Origin: M55B118 sp964501715
GTDB taxonomy: Bacteria > Bacillota_I > Bacilli_A > Izemoplasmatales > Izemoplasmataceae
Direction of reading: 5' to 3'
Assembly: GCA_964501715.1 (NCBI GenBank)
Contig: CAZCTR010000004.1
Span: 1-64,000, forward strand
DNA length: 64,000 nt
The notes under the pieces were generated by a model. It saw nothing but the letters and a program-made list of their open reading frames with translations, made no database searches and was not told the origin of the DNA. Of the stretch, positions 8,901-18,767 are shown piece after piece (positions within the stretch are counted from its first letter, which is position 1; every line of letters begins with the position of its first letter). The translations under genes and the position numbers were made by a program.

Positions 8901-9581
8901 ATGGATGAACATAGAAAAGAGACATCCAGCGAATTCATCATAGAATGCGTGATCCTGACCCTTTACGCCGCCCTCTTCACCGCGGTCACCATCGGGTTGG
9001 GTCTTGGCGGCGCCCTTGCCGCCGTGTACAAAGGACTCTTCAGAAACCTCAGGGACACGCCGACCGAATCAAGCCGAGGGGAACAGTTCAAGGAGGACTT
9101 CCTCTCCACCATGCCCCACAGCCTGCTTGCGACCCTTTTGATCGCGCTGCTGGCCTATTTGGCCCACACCATCCTCACCGCCCCTGATGCCGGGCTTCCC
9201 ATGATGCTTCTGGGTGGGTTTGTGGCTCTTGAGACCATCCTACTCGCCGCCTATGTCTTCCCGGCACTCGGCGTCTTCAAATTCCAAAACACGCTGCATG
9301 CTTTCAAGACAGCGCTTCTCATGAGTCATTTCCATGTGCTTACGACGTTGAAGGTCATCGCATCCTTCGTCATCGCGTTTCTTGGTGCGATCGAGGTCTC
9401 CTTATTCCTCTTGCCTTTCTCGCTTGTGCTGTATGCCTTTCTTTCCTCGAAGGCGTTGCATCCGACATTTTTAAAATATGTCGAACGCATAGAAGCCGAC
9501 CAGAACCAAAAGACGCACGAGACACAAGAACATGATTCCGACAAAAAAAAGGATGACGATCAGGACCCCTTCAAGCCATGA
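8901..9581 (+). CDS. Membrane protein, possibly DUF624/YesL-like
   Basis: A 226-residue protein with about five membrane segments (about 12-38, 72-90, 100-122, 145-165, 168-190) and a highly charged Gln/Asp/Lys-rich tail of about 30 residues. The layout (glycine-rich first helix, then YVFPALGVFKF and a long final helix pair) resembles DUF624 (YesL) proteins, but this match is from memory and weak. AAGGAGG precedes the ATG. It is probably co-transcribed with the amidohydrolase. No function can be stated. Confidence 0.6.
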   Translation: MDEHRKETSSEFIIECVILTLYAALFTAVTIGLGLGGALAAVYKGLFRNLRDTPTESSRGEQFKEDFLSTMPHSLLATLLIALLAYLAHTILTAPDAGLPMMLLGGFVALETILLAAYVFPALGVFKFQNTLHAFKTALLMSHFHVLTTLKVIASFVIAFLGAIEVSLFLLPFSLVLYAFLSSKALHPTFLKYVERIEADQNQKTHETQEHDSDKKKDDDQDPFKP

Positions 9582-9582
9582 A

Positions 9583-9616
9583 AAAACCGCAAAGCCAAAT
9601 CAGGCTTTGCGGTTTT
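9583..9616. terminator. Bidirectional terminator between convergent genes
   Basis: Perfect 14-base-pair stem (AAAACCGCAAAGCC), 6-base loop, T run on both strands. Confidence 0.92.
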
Positions 9617-11628
9617 CAAATGAGCTCGCCTTCTCGGATCAGTCGTATCGCCGCATCCGTCACATCCGCAGAGAATTGCGTGCCTTTGCAGCGGTGTAGC
9701 TCCTTGATGATGTCCCCGTCTGATTTTCTTGGCTGGTAGGGACGGTCGGAGGACATCGTCGCGATCGCATCCGCGACAGAGAGAATCTTGCCCCCAAGAG
9801 AGATGTCTTCATCCCGTAACCCTTGGGGATAGCCTTTACCGTCCACCCGTTCATGGTGGTCCCGCATCATTTTGGAGGCCTTTTTCAAGGCATCCGAATC
9901 ATTTAGGACTCCATAGCCTTTATCGACATGTTTCTTGATTTCTTTGTACTCCTCATCCGAGAGCCTATCTTTGCTGTTGAGCACATCATGTTTGACACCG
10001 AGCTTTCCGATGTCATGCAGGATCCCGGCCCAATAGAGGTCCTCGAGTTCATTCGTACCCACCCCAAGAGCCTTGCCGACTCTACTTGCGATATTCGCGA
10101 CCGTTTCACTATGTCCTTTTGTATATTTGTCATAAAGGTCCAAGGTACGTGCCAACGCGAGAACAATATCCTTTTTGAGTTTGAGCGATTGCCGCAGGGA
10201 GAAATGTTTCGCGAAGAGACGGTTGAGCAATGTTGTAATCTGTCTCATTCGGTTTATGGACTCGCGGTCCCGTTTGTGAATCTGAAGCGGACGGTGATAA
10301 TCCAGACCGACGACCATCCATTCCTTTTGCGAGAACTTGAATGTGAGATAGATTCTCGCTTTCAAGACCGCCTTCTCTCTTTGGAGGTTCACATAAGGGC
10401 GACCGTATGTGTCTTCCAACTGTTTGAAGACATCCTCAATCACATGGACAGTCTCATTTTTCATGATTTTTTCATCATGAAGTTCATAGAGCCAGGGAAT
10501 GCTGTCCTCTTCATAAAGGTTTGAGCCGAAATGTGTGAAGACGCCCTGCCTGACTAAATAACTGAAATGGGCGTCTGCGTCGTCAAATACGTTTTGTATA
10601 AGTGAAAAGGTTTTTTCAGAAAGGGATTCTTCCCCGGTCTTTTCAGACACGATGTCCTTCGATAGCTGAAGGATGGTCTGCGTGTAACTGAGGGTCGTGT
10701 CAAGGTTTCGATTGGTGGATTCCAAGGAGGCGTGTGCTCTGTTCTGAGTATCAAGGAACCATTTGATGATCAACGAGAGAATAACAGAGACATGGGCTAG
10801 CCCGATCAAGGTATAGGTTTCGATATAGAAACTTCCGAGTGATGCCGACGAGTCGACATGCCAGAATATGCCGATCAGTATCAGTGCCGCCATCATGATG
10901 AGTTGGGTGAGGAAGGAGAATTTCACAGCGGCGATGATGAAAAACACCACAAGAATGTAATTGTGACGGAAAAAGACGAACGTGGAAGCGTCTTGGAAAC
11001 TGAAGAGCAGAGCGGCCACGAATAGAAGGACGAATCCCGCACAAATCATCATCTCATTCAAGGGTTTCTTTTCCGTGTACGCAGGACTGGAGAAATACAC
11101 AAGTGGAGCGATGGTGGACAGGCTTAAAAAGTGACTGAACCCTACGGTCAGGAATATTTCCGTGAAGTTTACTCCGTTTGAGCCGAGAAAATGGTAAATG
11201 AAACTCGCGGTCGAAGCTGCGAGCAACCCCATCAAAAGCGCGATGAGGTAGAAATGAACACCATGTTTGAAACGCATGTCGTGTTCAAAGTCGCTTGGCA
11301 AGAAGCGTCTAGCGAGTGTATATCCGACCATGAGTTCAACAATAAGAATCAATGAAAAAACAAATCCGCTTGCAAGGGCGAAAGGCACTTCCCGTTGAGC
11401 CAGTAACAGATACATGAGTATGTGCGCGATCAAGAATCCGCTCACCAAGGAAGGAAACACTTTACGTCCGTAGTAAAGGAACAACCCGAAAACCACACCT
11501 ATGGTAGGGTTGAAAAGCGGGACCAAGGAGTGCTCGTGCAAAAAGGCGACGGTAAGAAACGTCACGCCGACAGTCGCAAAGAATGCGAAGAGAATCTGTA
11601 GTTCCGAGTGCCGCAAGCTGTTTAACAT
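9616..11628 (-). CDS. MASE1 sensor with HD-GYP phosphodiesterase domain (copy 1)
   Basis: Predicted membrane-bound cyclic-di-GMP phosphodiesterase of 670 residues. The N-terminal 300 residues hold about eight membrane segments with MASE1 character (FNPTIGVVFGLFLYYG). A middle cytoplasmic region of about 200 residues looks GAF-like. The HD-GYP domain follows: HDIGK at 538-542, DHHERVDGKGYP at about 590-601, and SVADAIATMSSDRPYQ. All recognised catalytic residues are present. The ATG at 11628 has AAAGGAG upstream. A paralogue lies at 24105-26138. No GGDEF gene is in the window. Confidence 0.9.
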   Translation of the reverse strand: MLNSLRHSELQILFAFFATVGVTFLTVAFLHEHSLVPLFNPTIGVVFGLFLYYGRKVFPSLVSGFLIAHILMYLLLAQREVPFALASGFVFSLILIVELMVGYTLARRFLPSDFEHDMRFKHGVHFYLIALLMGLLAASTASFIYHFLGSNGVNFTEIFLTVGFSHFLSLSTIAPLVYFSSPAYTEKKPLNEMMICAGFVLLFVAALLFSFQDASTFVFFRHNYILVVFFIIAAVKFSFLTQLIMMAALILIGIFWHVDSSASLGSFYIETYTLIGLAHVSVILSLIIKWFLDTQNRAHASLESTNRNLDTTLSYTQTILQLSKDIVSEKTGEESLSEKTFSLIQNVFDDADAHFSYLVRQGVFTHFGSNLYEEDSIPWLYELHDEKIMKNETVHVIEDVFKQLEDTYGRPYVNLQREKAVLKARIYLTFKFSQKEWMVVGLDYHRPLQIHKRDRESINRMRQITTLLNRLFAKHFSLRQSLKLKKDIVLALARTLDLYDKYTKGHSETVANIASRVGKALGVGTNELEDLYWAGILHDIGKLGVKHDVLNSKDRLSDEEYKEIKKHVDKGYGVLNDSDALKKASKMMRDHHERVDGKGYPQGLRDEDISLGGKILSVADAIATMSSDRPYQPRKSDGDIIKELHRCKGTQFSADVTDAAIRLIREGELI

Positions 11629-11650
11629 AAAAGCGCTCCTTTCACCTGCG

Positions 11651-11659
11651 ATTATAGCA
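11651..11659 (-). promoter_or_regulatory. Extended -10 promoter for MASE1/HD-GYP copy 1
   Basis: On the minus strand: TGCTATAAT. The TG overlaps the 13-base palindrome at 11657-11669. Confidence 0.55.
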
Positions 11660-11669
11660 TAAATTATGC
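11657..11669. promoter_or_regulatory. Palindrome in the divergent promoter region
   Basis: GCATAA-A-TTATGC, a perfect 13-base palindrome between the -10 and expected -35 of the minus-strand promoter. Operator is possible, but the AT-rich context could give it by chance. Confidence 0.3.
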
Positions 11670-11689
11670 ATTATATGTCGCTTCATTCT

Positions 11690-11717
11690 TTGAAAACAAT
11701 ACGAAATGCGGTATACT
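11690..11717 (+). promoter_or_regulatory. Promoter for phzF-like operon
   Basis: TTGAAA, 16-base spacer, TATACT. Confidence 0.65.
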
Positions 11718-11746
11718 GAAATCAACAGAGGCCTTTGGAGGTTATC

Positions 11747-12583
11747 ATGGCATCCGTAGCCGTATATCGAACCAGTGCTTTCACAGATGGAAAAACCGGT
11801 GGAAACGAGGCCGGTGTCGTGTTGCAGGCCGGCGACCTTGACAGTCATAGCATGCAGGATGTCGCCAGCGCAATCGGTTATTCGGAAACCGCCTTCGTAA
11901 AATCCGTAAAAGACGCCGTAATCACCGTCCGTTATTTCACCCCCAAGACGGAAGTGCCGCTTTGCGGGCATGCAACCATCGCGCTTTTGAATCTTTTGAG
12001 GCATACCGAAACCTTGCAAGTTGGTGGCTATACGCTCCAAACGCCCGCAGGAACCTTCAAAGTCAAGATATCACAAAATGACGCGACACTTGTCTTTTGT
12101 GAACCGCGTATCATCCAAACTTATGATACAAAACGATTCATAGAAAGCCTTTCAATAAATCACAATACCCTGAACGCCCATCCCGCCGCAATCATCGATG
12201 CCGGAGTGAAAGAACTCTTCCTAGGTTTCAAAGATGCCCGCAATCTTGAAACCTACATACCCGATATGGAAGCCATCAAAGCTGTCAGTGAGGCTTTCGG
12301 GGTGTCTGGGGTCGTCCTTTACACTACATCTGTCTCTGATGCGCTTGCCGTCGTCCGTAACTTCCTTCCCGCCATCGGCATCGAAGAGGAGAGTGCGACA
12401 GGGACCGCGGCCGCGTCTTTGGCGACATTCCTGCATACGCATCACGCTCCTGTCAATGATGGAACCATCCGTCAAGGCGAAGCCTTGGGAAAACCTTCGC
12501 TGATCCATGTGTCTATGAAAGAAAACACCATAGAAATCAGTGGAAAATTCAGGGTCATCGACACCGTCGATGTCACTCTTTAA
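11747..12583 (+). CDS. PhzF-family protein (epimerase/isomerase fold)
   Basis: A 278-residue PhzF-like protein. The family includes the phenazine isomerase PhzF and many uncharacterised metabolic enzymes with a diaminopimelate-epimerase fold. Key blocks are FTDGKTGGNEAGVVL, GYSETAFV with the conserved catalytic Glu, VPLCGHATIA, and EESATGTAAASLA near the C terminus. The ATG at 11747 has GGAGG 5 bases before it. The coiled-coil gene follows 37 bases later, suggesting one transcript. No phenazine genes are nearby, so a phenazine role is unlikely. Confidence 0.85.
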   Translation: MASVAVYRTSAFTDGKTGGNEAGVVLQAGDLDSHSMQDVASAIGYSETAFVKSVKDAVITVRYFTPKTEVPLCGHATIALLNLLRHTETLQVGGYTLQTPAGTFKVKISQNDATLVFCEPRIIQTYDTKRFIESLSINHNTLNAHPAAIIDAGVKELFLGFKDARNLETYIPDMEAIKAVSEAFGVSGVVLYTTSVSDALAVVRNFLPAIGIEEESATGTAAASLATFLHTHHAPVNDGTIRQGEALGKPSLIHVSMKENTIEISGKFRVIDTVDVTL

Positions 12584-12620
12584 GGGATAGAGTCTATTAA
12601 AATCAAGGGGGAGTATCAAC

Positions 12621-15347
12621 ATGCAAGGAAAAGAAAAGATTCAAGAGAGACTTGACAAGGCATTCAAAAGCGTAGTTGAAACCATACTCAAAAGCGAGAA
12701 GGAGATACAGAACCGATACGGTCTCTTCGAAAAGAACAAAGAGTCGATCAAGGCGTCCGTCAAAAAGAGCCTTGACAATCACAATTTCAACTTGGACTTG
12801 CTTGAAAAGGAAACCCAGGCCAAAAAAGACGCCCATGAAAACGCGTATGAGCATACGCTGAGCAGCGTCGGCAACGAGGAAAAGAAGGCTCAAAAAGCCT
12901 TTGACCAAGCGGTCAAATCACTTGAGGAGACACTTGAGGAGAAAAAGGAGCTTTCAAGGATGAAAGCTCAGAAAAGCCAGGCCGATTTCGATTTTGCGGT
13001 GAAAAAAGCGACACAAATCAAGCTCGACATCCAAAAGAAAGCGGATGAGGCGCTGGACAAAGCGATTTCGGAGCACGGTCAAAGGGTCTCCGACCTTGAA
13101 AGGGAGACCAATATCCGCACCGTGGTGAACGCGAACCGCCTCGAACACCAACGTCTGGATTTCAATAAGGCCTACAAAGACATCAAAGCGCACTACAAGG
13201 ACCAACTGAACCAGCGATACGAAGCGCTCAAAAAAGCCGAAAAGGATTATTCTGCGGCCATCAAGGAACGGATGAAGACGCATGAGAAGACCATGCGTCC
13301 TTTGAACAAGGCCATAGATGACTTGAAAGCAAAACAGGATAAAGCATTGGAAAGCCTCAAAAAGAAACAGTCCGATGAGCTTTCCAAATACGAAAGTTAC
13401 CGCAATGAAGCCAAGAAACTTGATGATCAAGCGCAACTGAGCAAGACCGAGAAAACCATCAAGCAATTGAAAAAGTCTCAGGAGGACACCTTCAAGAAGA
13501 CCAAGGAGCAACAGAAAGAGGCGCTCAAACCCCGGCTCGAGGAACGTGACAATGTACTCTCGAAAGAACAAGAGGATATTCAGGCGCTCAAGATGAGTCA
13601 TCTGGAAGCCATCGAGGCGGCCATCCATGCGGTCGAAAAGACCAAGACCGAAGAGAAGATCGCCATCGATGAGGCGAACATGGACTACAACAAGGCAGTC
13701 GCCGAATACGACCAGGGAAAACAGGCCATCCGCATCGACCATGACGTTCAGATGCTCAATTTCGATCAGGCGAGAGACGAAATCGAGCAGGATAAGAACC
13801 TAGAAAAAGCTGTCGCTAAGCCCCAAAGCGACATCAAGGAAAATGAAGCCGCGCTGCAACGTGACAAGGAGAACGCCGAACGGCTTGCCTCCGATAAAGT
13901 CGCGGATGCGACATTCACCCGTGACAAGACCAAAAGGCAACTGGATCAAGACCTGGATGTCCAACGTTTTGAACGGGACAGGCATGAAGCCCGCTACACG
14001 AAAGACCATGCCCTGAAGGACACCGAGATCCACGCCTCACTCAAGCGCTATGAGAAGGATTATGATCACCAGGCCATGATTGCCGACCATTACATGAAGG
14101 AAAGCGAGAACTACACCGCGCTCAAAAATGACCTCATAAAAGCGAAAAAGCCCGCGGTCGACCATGAGACACAAAACTGGATAAAACGCAAGACCAAAGA
14201 ATACGAGACCTTGATCGATGATGCGAAAAAGGACCATGAACGCATGGTGGAATCGATCGAACGCACCTATGAACACGAACGTGCCATCTATCAGGACACG
14301 TATGACAACTTAGTCAAGGAACATGATAGGATCATCGAAAACATGATGACTGAACAAGCCCTTGAGAGAAATCGTGCGGTTGAAGCCATCAACCGGTTGG
14401 ACGATCAGAAAAACAAGAAGAACAGGAAGAAAAAAGCGCAACTCAAACAGGAACTCGACCAAAAACAAGAGGCTCATGACGAAGCGCTCTATAAGAAGAA
14501 AAAAGCACTCGAGAAAAAACGTGCCGTCTATAAACAGATGCTGAAGAACATTGAGGATAAACGCCATCAATCCCTAGAAGAGGCCAAGACCCTCCTCTAT
14601 CACATCACCGATCAGATCAACACACACATAAGCACGCTCGGACGGCTTTCCAAAGAGGCGACCAGGTCGTTCTCCGATCTCGCCTACAGCGTCAAACACA
14701 GGACCAAGCTCTTCAAGACCTTCCAGCATGAGCGCACCCTCACGACGATGGATTCCGCCAAGGAATACATCAATACACGCATCCATCGGGCGAAAAGTGA
14801 GAAGACCGACAATGACGCCCGTAAAGAGGATTACATCAACGCCTTGAACAAGGACTTTGAAACGACCAAGCAAACGATCGAGGAGAAGAAAAGGTCCGCC
14901 GACCAGACATACACCGAATCCTTTGAAACCATCGAAAAAGAAAAGAACGCCACGCTCAGCGAGCTGGAAAAGACTTTCAGGGACGAGAAGCATCGCCTTG
15001 AGCTTCATATCAACAAACTGCACAAGGAATATGAGGATCGCAAACGCAGCCTCAAGCAACAGACCGATACGGAAAAAGAGAATTTCTTCGAAGAGAAGGA
15101 TAAGTCCGAACGTACGCTCGAACAAGAGAAGGAACGTCTTCAAAAAGCATTCGATGCTGACAAGGAAAACAACCTTGATGATCTTGAGAACACCAAGGCG
15201 GAGCGTCGGAAGCTCTTAGGGAAACTTGAAGAGAAACTTAAACAATCCCCCCTTGTTCATCTTCCCGCCTCGAAGGCCCCTTATCTTTCCGCCGTTTTGC
15301 AAAATGAGAAGGATATGGGTGTTTTGGAAGAACAACCCGCGACTTAG
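12621..15347 (+). CDS. Giant coiled-coil protein (908 residues), function unknown
   Basis: Almost the whole length is charged heptad-like sequence rich in Lys, Glu, Asp, Gln and Ala, with very few Gly or Pro. I see no signal peptide, no membrane segment, no Walker A and no SMC-type ATPase head. The last 30 residues change character (PLVHLPASKAPYLSAVLQ), perhaps a docking tail. It is likely a long cytoplasmic rod, for example a cytoskeletal or envelope-shaping protein, but that is inference. GGGGGAG precedes the ATG. The cardiolipin synthase gene starts 10 bases after the stop, which hints at a membrane link. Confidence 0.75.
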   Translation: MQGKEKIQERLDKAFKSVVETILKSEKEIQNRYGLFEKNKESIKASVKKSLDNHNFNLDLLEKETQAKKDAHENAYEHTLSSVGNEEKKAQKAFDQAVKSLEETLEEKKELSRMKAQKSQADFDFAVKKATQIKLDIQKKADEALDKAISEHGQRVSDLERETNIRTVVNANRLEHQRLDFNKAYKDIKAHYKDQLNQRYEALKKAEKDYSAAIKERMKTHEKTMRPLNKAIDDLKAKQDKALESLKKKQSDELSKYESYRNEAKKLDDQAQLSKTEKTIKQLKKSQEDTFKKTKEQQKEALKPRLEERDNVLSKEQEDIQALKMSHLEAIEAAIHAVEKTKTEEKIAIDEANMDYNKAVAEYDQGKQAIRIDHDVQMLNFDQARDEIEQDKNLEKAVAKPQSDIKENEAALQRDKENAERLASDKVADATFTRDKTKRQLDQDLDVQRFERDRHEARYTKDHALKDTEIHASLKRYEKDYDHQAMIADHYMKESENYTALKNDLIKAKKPAVDHETQNWIKRKTKEYETLIDDAKKDHERMVESIERTYEHERAIYQDTYDNLVKEHDRIIENMMTEQALERNRAVEAINRLDDQKNKKNRKKKAQLKQELDQKQEAHDEALYKKKKALEKKRAVYKQMLKNIEDKRHQSLEEAKTLLYHITDQINTHISTLGRLSKEATRSFSDLAYSVKHRTKLFKTFQHERTLTTMDSAKEYINTRIHRAKSEKTDNDARKEDYINALNKDFETTKQTIEEKKRSADQTYTESFETIEKEKNATLSELEKTFRDEKHRLELHINKLHKEYEDRKRSLKQQTDTEKENFFEEKDKSERTLEQEKERLQKAFDADKENNLDDLENTKAERRKLLGKLEEKLKQSPLVHLPASKAPYLSAVLQNEKDMGVLEEQPAT

Positions 15348-15357
15348 GAAGTGAATT

Positions 15358-16902
15358 ATGGAAAAAAGCATCCGTAAAATACTCTTGGTCCTGCTAGTCA
15401 TTGGCATCGCCCTTGCCTTCAGGTTCGCCTTGGAATACCTATTCTCAATCATATGGGATTTTTTCGATCTCTCAAGCGTGCTCGGATTCGTCGTCCGTTC
15501 ACTCTTGGTCGTTTTCTTCGCGCTCGTGTGGCTATCGATCACTCTCAGGAGTGACAAGCCATACGAGCGCCTTCCTTGGCTGCTCTTTCTCACTTTTGAA
15601 CCGGTGGCCGGGATGACGCTTTTTTTGACATTCGGCCGCGGGTTCAAACGGTCTCACAGATACAGGAACCGGCCGCTCATGGTGCGGGACAACTACATCA
15701 CCCGTGAGAACAAGGCCTTTGACGCCGAAAAGGACTTCGAGCATGTCGAGAGGCGTTTCCGACGCATCTTCAACACCGCCCACCGCCTCTCCTACCACAG
15801 ACCCTATCAGAACGGGACTTATGTCAAGAGGTTGAAAAACGGAGAACAGTTCTATCCCGACCTCATCGAATCGATCCGCCGCGCAAAAAAGTTCATTTTG
15901 GTCGAATTCTATATTTTCAGAAGCGATGAGCAAGGCAGGGAGATTGCTGATCTGCTCATGGAAAAGGCGGAAGAGGGGCTCGATGTGAAAGTCATATTCG
16001 ATGCTCTCGGCACCGCGACCTGCAGCCGGAGGTATTTATCAAAGCTCAGGAAATCAAAAGTCGATTTCATTTTGAACGACCGCATCTATTTCCCCCTTTT
16101 CAATACCCGCATCAATTTCCGAAACCACCGTAAAATCGTAGTCATCGACGGCAAGATCGGCTACACTGGTGGGATGAATCTTGCGAATGAATACGACAAC
16201 CGAAAAAGCGGCCGTTATTATTTCAGGGACACCATGATCCGTCTCGAAGGCCAAGCGGTCAAAAGCCTCACGGCCGTATTCATGAAAGACTATTACTACA
16301 ATACGAACACTTTCCTCGATTCGGACTTTTATTACCCCGAATACCGTGTCCATAGCCCTGGGGTCGTGCAGATCGTGCAGTCCGGCCCTGACAGCGACGA
16401 AGCCTCTATCCGGGACTTGTATCTCAAGATGCTTTTCTCGGCGAAGAAGTCGATACGCATCATGACACCCTATATGGCCATGGACCAAGAGACACTGACG
16501 GCACTCAAAGTCGCCGGAAGAAGCGGCATCGATGTCGAGATCATCATCCCGGGCATCCCCGACAAGCACCTCATATACAGTGTCACGCAATCTTTCGTGT
16601 CCGCTTTATTGGACTATGACATCAAGATCTACCGCTATGACCGCGGTTTCTGCCATGCGAAAGTGCTCATTGTCGATGATGAAATCGCCTCGGTGGGCAC
16701 TTACAATCTCGACAACAGGAGCGCCCATCTCGCGTTCGAGGTTTCGACCCTTTTCACCCATGACACGGTCAAGGAGATTGTCAGGGATTTCATCGAGGAC
16801 AAGAAGGATTCCTCGCTCATCACATTGGAAGAATGGCGGGAACGAAGTGTCGTCGTGCGTTTTTTCGAGAACCTTCTGGCTTTGTTCTCACCCATCATAT
16901 GA
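15358..16902 (+). CDS. cls: Cardiolipin synthase (phospholipase D type)
   Basis: Joins phosphatidylglycerol units to make cardiolipin at the membrane. The 514 residues match the family. Two N-terminal membrane helices and a PLDc_N segment (about 8-85) are followed by two HKD motifs: NHRKIVVIDGKIGYTGG at about 258-274 and CHAKVLIVDDEIASVGTYN at about 431-449. FVEFYIFRSDEQG-type sequence (LVEFYIFRSD) precedes the first. It is within a probable operon between the coiled-coil gene and an ABC exporter. Confidence 0.95.
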   Translation: MEKSIRKILLVLLVIGIALAFRFALEYLFSIIWDFFDLSSVLGFVVRSLLVVFFALVWLSITLRSDKPYERLPWLLFLTFEPVAGMTLFLTFGRGFKRSHRYRNRPLMVRDNYITRENKAFDAEKDFEHVERRFRRIFNTAHRLSYHRPYQNGTYVKRLKNGEQFYPDLIESIRRAKKFILVEFYIFRSDEQGREIADLLMEKAEEGLDVKVIFDALGTATCSRRYLSKLRKSKVDFILNDRIYFPLFNTRINFRNHRKIVVIDGKIGYTGGMNLANEYDNRKSGRYYFRDTMIRLEGQAVKSLTAVFMKDYYYNTNTFLDSDFYYPEYRVHSPGVVQIVQSGPDSDEASIRDLYLKMLFSAKKSIRIMTPYMAMDQETLTALKVAGRSGIDVEIIIPGIPDKHLIYSVTQSFVSALLDYDIKIYRYDRGFCHAKVLIVDDEIASVGTYNLDNRSAHLAFEVSTLFTHDTVKEIVRDFIEDKKDSSLITLEEWRERSVVVRFFENLLALFSPII

Positions 16903-16932
16903 GACATGAAAAAGTGAAAAAGGAGTATGACT

Positions 16933-17844
16933 ATGATAGCCGTTCAGGGACTTACTAAGGATTACGGTTCACTCCGCGCGGTCGACAAGATCGATTTCAA
17001 CGTTAAGGAAGAAGCCTTTTTCGCGTTGCTCGGCCCCAACGGGGCCGGAAAAAGCACCACCATCGAAATGCTTTCCACATTGAAGACCCCGACTTCCGGA
17101 TCCGTCAAAATCAACGGCCACACCCTCGGTCGGGACGATGACGCGATCCGCAAATCGATCGGTGCCGTCTTCCAGTATTCCACCCTTGATGGCGACCTCA
17201 CCGTCCGCGAGAATCTCCGTTTGCGCGGAAGGTTCTATTACAAGGACAAGGAGGCGCTTGAAAAGCGCATCGAGACCTTGAAGGACGAGATCGGCTTCGC
17301 ATCCTATATCGACACCCGCATCAAACATCTCTCGGGGGGACAGAAACGGCGCGCGGATGTCGCACGTGCTCTGCTTCATGACCCCAAAATGCTATTGCTT
17401 GATGAACCGACCACAGGACTCGACCCTCAGGCCCGTGAATCACTATGGAAATTGATCCTCCGTCTCAAGGCCAAAACGAAGATGACAATCCTGCTCACCA
17501 CGCATTACATGCAGGAAGTCGTCGACTGCGATCACGTGATCATCCTCAATGAAGGGCGCATCGTCGCTGAGGATTCCGCCGAGGCCTTACGCATCGAATA
17601 TGCGCACGACACCTTGAAAGTCGTACCGCAATCGGATGCGTTCGTCAGTTCGCTCAAGCATGACGGCATCACGTATTCGATGGTCCAAAACACCGTGCAC
17701 ATCCCGATCGAAGACCCGTTTTCCGGTTTGGGACTGGTCGAATCCTACAAGTCTTCCATCAAGACATTCGAAATCGTCAAAGGTGACATGGATGATGTGT
17801 TTTTGAATCTGACGGGTAGACGGCTCGGAGGTGATGCGTCATGA
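16933..17844 (+). CDS. ABC transporter ATP-binding protein (DrrA/ABC-2 type)
   Basis: A 303-residue ATPase. Walker A is GPNGAGKS, the signature is LSGGQKRR, Walker B plus Glu is LLLDEPTTGLD, and the H-loop is TTHYMQEV. The 70-residue C-terminal part after the ATPase core is typical of DrrA-like exporters. The start at 16933 gives 7-base spacing from AAAGGAG; the ATG at 16927 is too close. It overlaps the permease gene by 4 bases. The cargo is unknown; drug or lipid export is typical of the family. Confidence 0.92.
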   Translation: MIAVQGLTKDYGSLRAVDKIDFNVKEEAFFALLGPNGAGKSTTIEMLSTLKTPTSGSVKINGHTLGRDDDAIRKSIGAVFQYSTLDGDLTVRENLRLRGRFYYKDKEALEKRIETLKDEIGFASYIDTRIKHLSGGQKRRADVARALLHDPKMLLLDEPTTGLDPQARESLWKLILRLKAKTKMTILLTTHYMQEVVDCDHVIILNEGRIVAEDSAEALRIEYAHDTLKVVPQSDAFVSSLKHDGITYSMVQNTVHIPIEDPFSGLGLVESYKSSIKTFEIVKGDMDDVFLNLTGRRLGGDAS

Positions 17845-18704
17845 TGACGCTCGTCAAAAGGCATCTGCTGGTGTTCTTAAGAGACCGTTGGTCGGTATTT
17901 TTCTCCTTCCTCTCGGTCATCATCATCATTCTGCTTTATGCCTTGTTTCTGATGGAGATGCTCAAGGGGTATTTCCCCGAAGGCATGCAGGGCACAGACG
18001 CTGCGAACTATGTGCTTTACGGCTGGCTTTTGAGCGGGGTGCTCATGGTGGCGACAGTGACCGTGCCGCTCGGTTTTCTAGGAGTGATGATCCATGACAG
18101 GACCGAATTTATCTCCAACGACCTGTTTGTCGCCCCCATACGACGACTGACCATCACCCTATCCTATCTTATTGCGGCCTTTGTGGTCTCGTTCATACTC
18201 GGTATAATGAACCTCCTGGTGGGGCAGCTCATCCTTTATCTCAACACATCGGAGTTGTTGCCACTCATGGCCTTTGTGAGAATACTCCTCGTGGTTGCGC
18301 TCTCGTCGGCCCTTTTCACCTCGATGCTTTATGTGCTCGTCTCGATGATCAACAGTCTGAACGCCCACGGGACGCTTTCATCGATCATTGGCACGCTCAT
18401 TGGTTTCGTCTGTGGCATCTATGTGCCGATCGGCGTGTTCGGAAACACCATCCAGACCGTCCTGAACGCCTTGCCGTTCATGCAGATGTCCGCACTTTAT
18501 CGCAAGATATACATGGATGAGGCATTGGGTCAACTGTTCGCCGGTGCAGCTGACGCCCGGGCGTCCTATGAGAGTTTCTACGGCATCGATATCGAACTTT
18601 TCAACACAAGCCTCTCCGCAACGACGCTCACGCTCATGCTGGTCGGATGGACGCTTCTTTTCGTCCTCGTTTCCGCCTGGCGTGTCAAAAGTTTCAAGAC
18701 CTGA
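17841..18704 (+). CDS. ABC-2 type permease
   Basis: A 287-residue partner of the upstream ATPase, with six membrane segments and the ABC2 arrangement, including GLLVGQ-like and SSALFTSMLYVL segments. The large extracytoplasmic loop lies between the first two helices (EMLKGYFPEGMQG). Its ATG overlaps the ATPase stop by 4 bases, with AGGTGATG as ribosome site. It is the last gene of the phzF-to-exporter cluster. Confidence 0.88.
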   Translation: MMTLVKRHLLVFLRDRWSVFFSFLSVIIIILLYALFLMEMLKGYFPEGMQGTDAANYVLYGWLLSGVLMVATVTVPLGFLGVMIHDRTEFISNDLFVAPIRRLTITLSYLIAAFVVSFILGIMNLLVGQLILYLNTSELLPLMAFVRILLVVALSSALFTSMLYVLVSMINSLNAHGTLSSIIGTLIGFVCGIYVPIGVFGNTIQTVLNALPFMQMSALYRKIYMDEALGQLFAGAADARASYESFYGIDIELFNTSLSATTLTLMLVGWTLLFVLVSAWRVKSFKT

Positions 18705-18728
18705 GGCGTGCGCCGAGACCGGTCCATA

Positions 18729-18737
18729 TGGTATAAT
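18729..18737 (+). promoter_or_regulatory. Extended -10 promoter for cobalamin adenosyltransferase
   Basis: TGGTATAAT, 30 bases before the chosen start. Confidence 0.6.
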
Positions 18738-18767
18738 TGATTAAACATGATAGAAAGGGTGTTGATT

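Noticed and set aside
11747..12583. Phenazine biosynthesis locus
   Set aside because: Only a PhzF-family protein is present, with no other phz genes; the family is broad and mostly uncharacterised.
12954..15143. Several long minus-strand frames opposite the coiled-coil gene
   Set aside because: Leu/Phe/Val-rich products are the expected reverse reading of Lys/Glu/Gln codons; no independent signals.
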